Shown here: positions 55,200 through 64,000 of the stretch, one piece after another
Layout of the letters: each line of letters begins with the position of its first letter
Position numbering within the stretch: position 1 is the first letter of the stretch
DNA from: Lumbricus terrestris
Lineage: Eukaryota; Annelida; Clitellata; Crassiclitellata; Lumbricidae
Direction: 5' to 3'
NCBI GenBank assembly: GCA_949752735.1
Contig: OX457050.1
Span: forward strand, 39,657,553 to 39,721,552
DNA: 64,000 nucleotides
Made by a program: the position numbers and the translations under genes
Notes under the pieces: generated by a model
What the model was told of the DNA's origin: nothing
The model's input: the letters and a program-made list of their open reading frames with translations, nothing else
The model's database searches: none

Positions 55200-55760
55200 C
55201 TTTGCTAAATGTAGGGGTCTAATCTATAACTCGACTACGGGAAGACACGTACGCCTACAAGTACTGCCCTACTGTCCTCTCTCGGCTCGGATCTAGTTGC
55301 CGAGAGGGGAGAGGCGATTTTTGCGTGAACAGCTTGTGACTCATACGATACCGCAACCCAAGGGAAGCGACAGATACGGAGCTAGCCCAAGATCGTATAG
55401 ATACCCGGTTATACGACGGGACATGTAGGCTAGATGTTGATGGAACGAAGGGAGGAGCGGAAAGGCACGCGAAGGCTTGCCGCCAAAGGGTTTGCAGCCG
55501 AGATGAGTAGGAGTAGAGGGAAAAGAAGTATGACCTACGTACAGCAGGGTGTGCACACACACTGCACATAGATTCAGACTTTGCCCTTGCCAGCAGCGAA
55601 CGGATAGCGTCTGGAGCAACGTACGTGAAAATATAACTGCCACTGCTGCTGTAACTGACAATGTTCAATGAAGAGTATGAAAAAGTAGGCTTATTGTTTG
55701 GGACCAACCTGGCGCTGTGGGGATCGTCTGCCACTCAAGTGCCTTGGAGAAGCTGGAAAT
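55200..55760. other. GC-richer island, function unknown
   Basis: Higher GC than its neighbours, with a 159-codon minus ORF (55734-55255) that is Ser/Tyr-rich and has no recognisable domain. It could be a promoter or 5' exon region. I do not call the ORF a gene. Confidence 0.25.
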
Positions 55761-56261
55761 TAAGGGGAGCATAATTGTGTGTATTATAATTTGCTAATAG
55801 GTTTTACTAGGAATATTTGTAGCTATAGCCTAAGCCTAGACTAGTTTATTTGTGTCCATTACTTCTTAGTTGATAGTTGATGCCTTTTAGATTTTTTAAA
55901 TTTTCTAATCCGAGTTTAGGCTTACCCTAGCATCCATAGAAGATTTCTTTGGCATAGTATTGGTAACCCTATTTTAGGTTTTAGGGCAAACAATGATCTT
56001 GAAGCATCGGCCTACCATATTTAAAAAGAAATCAACCCTTAGAATCATATACCGCTGGTATGTATTTTATTTCTCTAACAGTTGCAGCCAAAATAATTAA
56101 TATTATTTATTGGTATGGACCATATGCAATAATATTATTTGTTTGAATTATAACTATTTGAAACTGGAGATTTAACACCTGAAATGGACAATGCATAGGC
56201 TACGATCAAAAGATCAGTTCAAGAAATTAACGAAACACCAATATTTTATATGAATTACCAA
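55761..56261. other. No feature seen
   Basis: AT-rich spacer up to the target site (ATTACCAA) of the next MITE. Confidence 0.4.
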
Positions 56262-56632
56262 CAGAGGCGGATACAGACATTTTCGAAGGGGGCAAACATT
56301 TTTGGCCTTAGGTTGGAACAAATTTTGTTGATTTTGGCCGAAAAAACTGACGACCTTTTTTTTACTCATTTGGTCAAAGTTTCCTGAAAATATATACCAT
56401 TTTCCCTGCGAAAATAACGGACTCTTTTTTTTCTTTAGTCATCTGATAAAAAATACGTCTCTTGCAGATACATTTTCCAAGCCAACTTTAAGATACCGTA
56501 GTTGATGAGTTGATGACTTGGTGCTATTTCCGCATGGCATTGATTGAAAGCTTGTTGAAGCCTAATGGGGGGACGTCCTATGCACATTTTTCAATGGGGC
56601 ATGGCCGGATTGGCCCCCTGGATCCGCCCCTG
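56262..56632. mobile_element. hAT-type MITE, second copy
   Basis: Ends CAGAGGCGGATACAG and CTGGATCCGCCCCTG. Exact 8-bp duplication ATTACCAA at 56254-56261 and 56633-56640. 371 bp, non-coding, same family as 48661-49019. Confidence 0.92.
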
Positions 56633-56953
56633 ATTACCAAATGCTCTTTTAAATGATGCTATGCATTTGTAAGATGGCTAAAATATCATGATGAAAAAGT
56701 GCAAGGATTTTACTAGGCCTAGCCTATCAGGTCAAGACATCTTTAAATCAGTGCAACATGACTTGTAAAATATTAATTTGTTAAACTTACTTAGTTTCTA
56801 AGTATTTCTACATCCAGACAGTGGAAATTTTAATTCTGTATTCTAAAGTTTTATATTGATTCAGATTTTCCTTATGTGCAATTGTGCATGCATGTAATAT
56901 TTGTGATTTCTTCATCTTGATCCTCAATCAAGCTGTGGTGTTTTGCATTTCAG

Positions 56954-57029
56954 ATGACGTCTGATTGGTGGTGTGTCGGTTGGTGGGAAGACCAGAAGAA
57001 TATTAACATAGCAGTGCCTTTGACAAGAG
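56954..57029 (+). CDS. Possible small exon
   Basis: TTTTGCATTTCAG|ATG opens a frame (MTSDWWCVGWWEDQ, ending VPLTR) that closes at AG|GTATGA, so both splice signals are present around 76 bp. Trp-rich, no family recognised. It lies just beyond the end of an RTE fragment and could be chance. Confidence 0.2.
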
Positions 57030-58150
57030 GTATGACCAAACAAGTACCCTAGGCTGCATTATCTCTTTTACAAACAGTTTCCACTTTTCCTCATAATGTG
57101 CCCAAAGTATTTCATCTTTCTTATTTTAATGTTGCTTGAAAGCTGACGTTCTGTGCCAATTTGTTCCAGTACCCATTCCATTCATTGGTTTTCTTTTCTA
57201 TCCATGCATTCTTAGCATCTGCCTCGGTACATCCATTTAAAATCAATTTATCCTTATCTCATCAGATTTCTTGATTGCCCCATCCTTCACAACCATAAGT
57301 TGCAACTGGCCATATCAGTGCCTACAAAAGTCTTATTCTTTTTGTCACCGGTATACCATGGCTTCTCCAAATTTTTCAGTGTTGCCATGATTCTTTTTCC
57401 CTTGTTCAATCTAGTCCGAATTTCCTTATTTCAATCTGCATCCTCTGTGATTACACATACAAGGTAAACAAATGTATCAACTTGTTCCAGTTGCTCAACC
57501 TGGATCCTGATACAGCAGGTAACACCATGCATTCCCATCACCTTTGTTTTGTTTCTATTAATCAACAATCCAAATTTCCGACTAACTTTATCAAGGCGAT
57601 CAACCAGTTTCTGCAATTCTGCCACTGAACTGGCACATATCGGACAATGTCATCTGCATATCTGAGATTGGAGACTTTCCTACCACCGATTCTCTATCCC
57701 TCCCTTATAACCCTTCAGAGTTTCTCTCATGGCCGTCTCAGCTTGTTGCTAAACAAATATGGTGAGAGGACACAGTCCTGCCTGACCTTTTCTTATGTGT
57801 AACCATTGTGATTGTGTGCCTGCTATTCTTACTTTAACAAGTATTCCTACTTTAGCAAGTTGATTCTCATAAAGTTTGCTTACTAGATTGATGATGTGTA
57901 CTCAATATTCCATGTCAATAATGGTCAACCAAAGTTTACTATGTGGGATTGAATAAAATGCCTTTCTGAAATCCACAAAGCACATAACAGAGGTTGTTGA
58001 TGCTCCTTGTAGGTATTTTGCATAAGAATCCGAAGGTTGGTGATTTAATCTCATGTGCCTCTTCCTCACCGAAAACCTGCCTGTTCTTCTGCAATCTTGC
58101 TTTTGGTTTTACTACGAATTCGTTCCAATAATAATGCCTATTAGCTTTCT
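57030..58150 (-). pseudogene. RTE-type non-LTR reverse transcriptase remnant
   Basis: The minus strand shows the catalytic region NLRYADDIV (about 57640-57665). In a shifted frame follow AELQKLVDRLDKVSRKFGLL and NRNKTKVMGM, then LEQVDTFVYLV, and near the end IKIRKMKYFGHIMRKSGNCL. These are the standard C-terminal landmarks of RTE-like reverse transcriptases. Several stops and frame changes make it non-functional. The 3' end points to low coordinates. Confidence 0.8.
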
Positions 58151-58214
58151 ATTTGCCACACCAGCACACGACAATTTTACAGTGCAATAAGTGCAGAACT
58201 AAGGGCAGTTTCCA

Positions 58215-58375
58215 TAGGAACTATAGACACAGCTTCCAAGAAAAAAAGACTTTGATTGCCAGACGATTCCAAAAAGTTGAGACCAAAGTCGAGACCATGA
58301 CCAAGACAATGAGGACTGAGACTTCAAAAAACCTGTCTCGAGACCGAGTCATTGTCTTGAGACCATACAGCTGCT
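58215..58375 (+). repeat. GAGACC-rich short repeat
   Basis: GAGACCAAAGTCGAGACCATG, GAGACCGAGTC and GTCTTGAGACC recur at irregular spacing. Confidence 0.5.
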
Positions 58376-58389
58376 TCCTTGTAGATTAA

Positions 58390-59039
58390 GTGGTGCAAGA
58401 AAGATGCCATGACAATCTATTTTTATGGCAGCGGATATGTATTGCATTTCATATTAGATTTTATTTAATCTCTTCAATCAATTAATCTTTATTGTTTTAA
58501 TTTTGTTTCAGTCTCGGCTTCAGATGCAATCAGAAGGGATGCTTTGTTCAAACTGGAAGTTACAGCAGAATTGTGAAGGCAATAAGCTCTTAGTTTTATA
58601 GCACAGGGAATCGTCGTTGTAGGCATTCTGCAAAAGCTTTATCCTTTTGGTAAGAAAGAATCTATGAAAAGAATAGCACCTGTCGTTCACGACACCAGCA
58701 TCTGCCACACAAGGAGCGAAAACAGAATTCATGCTTATGGAGTCCGTTTTGTGACATTCAGTTTCTCAGAAAGTGTTTTTTAATCTGTGCAGCATTGTGA
58801 CAATGAAACTTCATCATGTTAACTTTTTGCGACATTCATATTTGGCCACAATTAATTATTTGTTCTTGTAGTATTTATATTAATTAATTACAGTGATTTT
58901 TGCTTTGTTGCAATTGTTGAGTCATTTACCTTTGTTTCATTGCACTTTAGTGCTCTCATTATTTTTACTTTGTTGTCGTAATCATTTTTAAAAATTTTAT
59001 TGCATTAGTGACTATTTTGTTTCCTTGCATTTAACAGCA
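58390..59039. other. No gene recognised
   Basis: AT-rich; one possible acceptor (TTTTGTTTCAG, 58502-58512) without a convincing exon after it. Confidence 0.3.
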
Positions 59040-59880
59040 GAATGACCAACAATGTCAATTTTGACAGTCATTCAGTATCGATTTAGCATGAATTTTTTAG
59101 TGGAATTCAACAATGAAATGTGTTACAACTTGTATCATTATAAATAAATTGTTACTTTGCAACACATTTACTATTATTGTTAGTTTATTTCTCTTTCATT
59201 TCAGTATAATTATTCTTGCATTTTAGTTGAGTTAGAATTATTCAAGAGTAAGAAAAACCAAAATTGGGATGGCTTAATAAAAAAGTTTTTCCATTTTTTC
59301 TTTTAATCTCACATGTAGAATTGTAATTGCTTAGAGGCAATGGAAAATTTCATTGCAGACTACTTGAGTTGTAATTTTAATATACACAATCTTCATTTTG
59401 TCGTTTTTTTCACTCAGAACCTGATATATTTCTTATATGGTAAAATATGTGCAGGTCAGACTGAAAGTATTTATTCACATCTTCTCTTGAATTTAGGTTC
59501 CTTTATTGAAAGACACCAATTTTGGACATAAGGCAAGAGTTTTTTTTATTAAGCCATCCCAATTAACATCTCCAGAGTAGCATACTGTTTTTAAAACACA
59601 CCAGCTCATTAAACAAGCATTCAAAATATACTGTAATACTTTTAATTTTGGTTTATTGCTACTCTTGAATAATTCCAACTCAACTAAAATGTAAGAATAT
59701 ACTGAAATGAAAGAGATATAAACTTGCAATAATAACAAGAGTGTAAAAAATAGTTTATTTAGAATCATACAAGTTGTAATGAATTTCATGGGTAAATTCC
59801 ACTTTAAGAGTTCATGTTGAATCGAAATTGAATGGTTGCCAAAATTGATATTGACAAATTTGGGGCCTGTTTGGGTAAAC
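59040..59880. repeat. Long imperfect inverted repeat
   Basis: The left arm (59040-59290) and right arm (59545-59880) are reverse complements with scattered differences: TTTCATTTCAGTATA, ATTTTAGTTGAGTTAGAATT and TTGGGATGGCTTAATAAAAA are each mirrored. The right arm has about 90 bp extra between CCAAAAT and GGGATGG. The spacer is about 250 bp. Confidence 0.8.
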
Positions 59881-59903
59881 AAAGCTGCCCTTTTGGGCAA
59901 ACA

Positions 59904-60174
59904 TAGGGGCCAGTTTGGCAAGCCCAATTAGGGGATGGCTTGGTTATGTACACTGGCCCCACTTGGGTGCCAAATTTGGGACCTTTTGGGGTACCTAATT
60001 TGGGACCCTTTAGGGCAAGTATTGTATTGCCCTTAGGGCAACCTTAGGGCAAACACTGTTTGCCCTAAAGGGCCCCAAATTAGGTACCCCAGAAGGCCCC
60101 AAATTTGGCACCCAACTGGGGCCAGTGAGCATAACCCAGCCATCCCCTAAGTGGGCTTGCCAAACTGGCCCCTA
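59904..60174. mobile_element. Hairpin-like repeat, probable MITE
   Basis: Arms of about 110 bp (GGGGCCAGTTTGGCAAGCCC ... TTAGGGCAA) mirrored around a loop of TTGCCC and GGGCAA words. Partial overlap with the end of the previous inverted repeat suggests insertion into it. No target duplication found. Confidence 0.65.
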
Positions 60175-60752
60175 TAGGTCCCCTAAAATTTTGCTGTCTG
60201 GGAAGTTGATTGGTTCTAGCTGTCCCAGTATCTGGGTGTTGAGTTCATGCTGCTCAGAATTCAATCTTATTTAGGACGGTAAATAAATTTGTCAAAATAC
60301 AGTGTAGGCTATATTTGTCATCAGCTGGAGACAAGCAGTCTGAAAGCTTGACAACGACAGGTCAAACTTACCATATGTTGGTTGTCAGTAACTCTGACCC
60401 ACTCCTTGACATGGATCCATATGAAATCTGAATTCCTCATAACTATATATATATAAAAAATTATCTGGATCATTTGGAGGACATGACATTGTGTAAATTT
60501 CTCCAGGAGTTATTGCACTCTCTAGCATTGTGACAATGTCACTTACAGTTAGTGGTCTTCTTTTACAGCATTAGCATGGGGTATCAGATGGACTCCATAT
60601 GGGTTTCACACATGGACAATATGGGTCCTACATGAGTTTCACGCTTGCTAGCTGTCAGGATTGGGCTTGGTATGCTAAGAAAACTCGTATGCATGTATCA
60701 CTGTAGTTGCAAACATAGTGAAAGTCACATATTATTGCTGCGTAAAAGTTGA
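60175..60752. other. No feature seen
   Basis: Non-coding spacer; no clear repeat. Confidence 0.4.
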
Positions 60753-61154
60753 CGGGGGCACTTGTGCCTAGCGTCCCCGAAATGGGGACGGTCTTTTCGG
60801 GCATAATAAAAGTATTAATCAACGATGAATCATTGCTGTAAATTTTATACAGGTAGCTAACAGCACAAATAACATGGGTATGTACTCACATTTTCGATTG
60901 CAGCAGGGTTTTTTCCCGATAATATAAATTTATATTGATAAATTTAAAAAATTTAAAATTTTGGAAAATCGAAATAAAAATCTATATGGCATATGCAAAA
61001 ACAAACAAAAATCAGCCTTATTATACATCATTTTAAAGATAATTTAGTAGACCGTCGGACACGATAACTAGCAATACGGAGTATTGCTTGATATTAAAAA
61101 TAACTCTATCCAAAGAGGCGCGTCCCCAAAACGGGGACGCTAGGCACTAATGGG
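60753..61154. mobile_element. piggyBac-like MITE
   Basis: The ends carry GTGCCTAGCGTCCCC and its inverse GGGGACGCTAGGCAC, each adjoining a small hairpin (CGTCCCCGAAATGGGGACG at the left, CGTCCCCAAAACGGGGACG at the right). The right side abuts TTAA (61155-61158) and the left TTGA (60749-60752), as expected for a TTAA-targeting element with one mutated site. 402 bp, AT-rich interior, non-coding. Confidence 0.7.
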
Positions 61155-61158
61155 TTAA

Positions 61159-61303
61159 GACAAAGTGGTCTAGCTGCTCCAAGATGTTAATGGTATGGAG
61201 CAGACCTGCTGACCGGGACCTGTTGAAGCTGGGCAGCATGACGCGAGACAGACTCAGACAGAGAGTGGCGTCGGACTCTTACGGGCATTGAGCCCAATGA
61301 TAT

Positions 61304-61335
<32 letters not shown>
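61159..61335 (+). pseudogene. 3' end of a non-LTR element with (ATG)n tail
   Basis: ACGCGAGACAGACTCAGACA and AGAGTGGCGTCGGACTCTTA encode RDRLRQRVASDSYGH-stop, which resembles the last residues of RTE-type polymerases, and a (GAT)n microsatellite follows. Short fragment only. Confidence 0.5.
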
Positions 61336-61872
61336 GATTAAATCAATATTATGTATTTGATTTTCCGGAATGCGCCGCAGTGGCGAATGAAAGAGCTTGA
61401 CACGATAAAGATATCTTTAAAATAAACGTCGTCGTAGCGGTTAACCAGCTTTCGTTAAACTTGCAAAGATCGTCAACTTTTTAACATAATTATTCCCTCC
61501 ATGATTTCCTGCTTCAGGATTTAAGCTTATAGGCTACAGTTTTGAGTAGACTACAAAGGACTGACGTTACAACCTGAATCGCATCGCACGCTGAGATAAA
61601 AATTGCAAATGCGACATGCATGAGAAATGTTCGGTTGAATTGAAATGGCGTGAACGGGAGTCAAAGAGACGGAAACGATGATTTAGGAACGGAACGATCT
61701 GTGTCATATAAGCACCAGATAGGCTACAACAAAAATACAAAATTGGTAGGCCTATATACACCACCCATGCATCTTTACCCTGTTGTATGTTGTAATTACA
61801 ACTGCTAAGTTACTGGAGGTCCTAGTGGATGATTTTAAGTGAGAATTATTGCATTGTTTTGTTTAATTAATT
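61336..61872. other. No feature seen
   Basis: Mixed spacer; a short minus ORF (61764-61567) lacks a domain. A TAGGCCTA is at 61747. Confidence 0.35.
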
Positions 61873-61911
61873 CGTTTAACCAGTTGTCTGTGAACCAGTT
61901 GTCGCGGAACC
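61873..61911. repeat. Solo end of the CGACAACTGGTTCAC foldback family
   Basis: TTTAACCAGTTGTCTGTGAA then CCAGTTGTCGCGGAACC, i.e. two outer units and the terminal GGAACC. No partner nearby. Confidence 0.75.
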
Positions 61912-62030
61912 TCAGGAGGAGCGATCTTACATGTAGGCTATATTCAAAAGACCAGATTTAGGCAAACAACACAACAGACATTAATTAATTGATCAATTAA
62001 TTAATTACTATTGACCAAAGTATGCACCAT

Positions 62031-62360
<330 letters not shown>

Positions 62361-62416
62361 TATAATAGGCAACATTGTCAATGTCTTAGTCGCGGATGTT
62401 TTGTTTAGAATGTTTA

Positions 62417-62537
62417 GTATTCACTAGATGGCAGAACAATACTTTCTCAATCCAGCTTGCATCACCTACGACAACTCATCTCTAATCGTTCGCCATTTTG
62501 TACGCGTGGAAGATAAAGACCGATTTCAGTTTAAACA
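62417..62537 (-). repeat. Dispersed ~120-bp repeat with paired YY1-like motifs, copy 4
   Basis: Inverted copy: TATTCACTAGATGGCAGAA at its left, CGCCATTTTGTACGCG and TTTCAGTTTAAACA at its right. Its middle contains one module (CAATCCAGCTTGC). Confidence 0.65.
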
Positions 62538-62700
62538 CATCTTCAATACGGATAACAGTACTGTTAACTCACTCTCGTTCCATTATCTTTTTACATTTTA
62601 TATTCCAATTTCTCCTCAACAGGGGTTTGCTGATTTAACTCAGGCTGCTCCAAAACTGGACGTACGTTATGACATTTTTCTGCTCTTGTGTTTTTGTGGT

Positions 62701-63078
62701 ACTTGTTTTTATCCGACCACCAAGACAACAGGAACTAACGTTGCAGCGTTGCTATCTTTAATAAATCCAACTTCTAGTTTGCCGAGAATCCTTTTAATCG
62801 ATCCAGCTTCTGTTTAGGCAAGAATTTGTTCGATAAATTCCGCTTCTATTTCGTCAGCAAATATTTTTCATCAAATTTTCATTGAAATTTATTGTTCATC
62901 AATCCAGCTTCAATTTCAGCAGAATGACTACACTGACCCTAAAACTAACCCTAACCGACCCTCACGACGCCTAATCTTAGCCCTGACCGACCCTCACGCG
63001 ATTAATCCCGCTTCTATTTCGTCAGGAAATATTTTTCATCGAATTTATAAATTTTGGTGGTCGGATAAAAAAACAAGA
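62701..63078. mobile_element. Foldback element, outer-end family TCCGACCACCAA, shared core
   Basis: ACTTGTTTTTATCCGACCAC at the left is mirrored by GTGGTCGGATAAAAAAACAA at the right. The core (62755-63050) is the same as at 5190-5480, including ACTAACCCTAACCGACCCTC. A one-ended relative is at 19085. Confidence 0.75.
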
Positions 63079-63116
63079 AGCGTTTTTGTCATACTATGCT
63101 TGCTTGGGCAATCCTC

Positions 63117-63935
63117 CTAAGTTCGGTCCCAAATTATTTCGCATGGCTTATCACATAGATGTGCTTCTCCAATGCTTTATGACTGGTTATTTCGCACGTA
63201 GGATTATTTCTAGATGTGAAATAGAAGTGTGATTGATGAAAAACGCTTAAGTTATGGAAGCTGGATGAAGGTATTGTTATATCTGAAATAGAAGCTGGGT
63301 TGACGAAAATAACGGGCGAGAAATAGAAGCTGGGTTGACGAAAATAACGGGCGAGAAATAGAAGCTGGGTTAATAAAAATGCACTCCTCCGAAGTCCGGT
63401 CCCAAATTATTTCACAGCATTTGTCTCACACGTCACTTTACAAACCGTTCAGATCGACTACCAAATGATAAAAAGTAAGTAAAAGTCCAGCTTTTTCAAT
63501 TGCATCAACTGTTTTATGAATCCAACTTCTGTTTCAATAATGATTATTTTTCATCAATCCAGCTCCAATTTAAGCTATAATATTTTTATTAACCCAGCTT
63601 CTATTTCTCGCCCGTTATTTTCGTCAACCCAGCTTCTATTTCTCGCCCGTTATTTTCGTCAACCCAGCTTCTATTTCAGATAATAAAATATATAACAATA
63701 CCATCATCCAGCTTCCATTACTTGAACGTTTTTTCATCAATCCCACTTCTATTTCACATCTAGAAATACCTTCATCCAGCTTCCATAACTTAAGCGTTTT
63801 TTCCATCATTCCCACTTCTATTTCACATCTAGAAATAATCCTACGTGCGAAATAACCTGTCATAAGGCATTGGAGAAGAATATCTATGTGATAAGCCATG
63901 CGAAATAATTTGGGACCGGACTTCGGAGGAGTGCC
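63117..63935. mobile_element. Foldback element, outer-end family GGTCCCAAATTATTTCGC
   Basis: Arms of about 120 bp (GGCAATCCTCC, GGTCCCAAATTATTTCGCAT, CTATTTCTAGATGTGAAATAG) are mirrored at 63812-63935. Modules run forward in the left half and reverse in the right half. A second end (TCCGGTCCCAAATTATTTCA, 63398) lies in the middle, so two elements may be nested or fused. Confidence 0.7.
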
Positions 63936-64000
63936 AATAAAAATAATATGGCTTAAATTGGAGCTGGATTGATGAAAAATAATCATTATTGTAACAGAAG
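63936..64000 (+). repeat. Module sequence running off the window
   Basis: GGAGCTGGATTGATGAAAAA and TGTAACAGAAG at the very end; part of a further array. Confidence 0.5.

Noticed and set aside
55255..55734. 159-codon minus ORF
   Set aside because: Ser/Tyr-rich with no recognisable domain or splice context; noted only as a GC-richer island.

Overview
The window looks like a repeat-rich eukaryotic (metazoan) genome. It has C2H2 zinc-finger coding exons with TGEKP linkers, LTR and non-LTR retrotransposons, tRNA-derived SINEs, MITEs, TA microsatellites and splice-site-bounded small exons, and nothing bacterial. A marine invertebrate is likely, and an echinoderm is my best guess. The basis is the abundance of foldback transposons with 15-bp outer tandem repeats and 8-bp target duplications, which resembles the TU elements described from sea urchins. 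This is an inference, not a proof.

Host genes. The window is a degraded cluster of C2H2 zinc-finger (ZNF) loci: 2-532 (+), 6879-8490 (+), 17669-9760 (-, split), 21500-22940 (+), 34482-26601 (-, split), 50149-47328 (-), 52640-52376 (-, remnant) and 62031-62360 (+, remnant). All but the 21.5-22.9 kb locus show signs of one family: either a C-terminal tail finger (FGCGIC...F[LM]EHC..H, ending near SP.DEL..D) or, in the 62 kb remnant, the linker that precedes it. Every locus that can be judged carries at least one lesion: a transposon insertion, a frameshift, a stop or a truncation. Other host signals are weak: a signal-peptide first exon with a phase-1 donor (18550-18619), and unrecognised exon-like pieces at 6469-6795 and 56954-57029.

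Mobile elements. (1) An LTR retrotransposon, 11693-16856, has 1251-bp LTRs that look identical and a GTATG target duplication. It encodes only Gag and protease, has a SCAN-like capsid region, and sits inside a ZNF exon. (2) A second LTR element, 27057-33376, has an ATCC duplication and LTRs of about 1.12 kb with a minisatellite in U3. Its single 1150-residue ORF contains Gag, a zinc knuckle, protease, a C2H2 finger and an acidic tail. It has no reverse transcriptase or integrase and sits inside another ZNF exon. (3) A full-length CR1/L2-group LINE lies at 39050-45168, with a PHD-finger ORF2 broken by two frameshifts. (4) RTE-type remnants lie near 23.5, 57-58 and 61.2 kb. (5) There are hAT-like, piggyBac-like and unclassified MITEs. 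(6) Foldback elements all carry arrays of one internal motif (GAAGCTGGAT, unit about 27-60 bp) but have at least six unrelated outer ends. The largest, 36538-46384, has swallowed another foldback and the LINE.

Reading. ZNF loci and mobile elements are interleaved and nested throughout, as expected where a ZNF family and transposons have turned over together. Most long ORFs outside the named genes come from the GAAGCTGGAT arrays, TA repeats or antisense ZNF sequence, and I do not annotate them.
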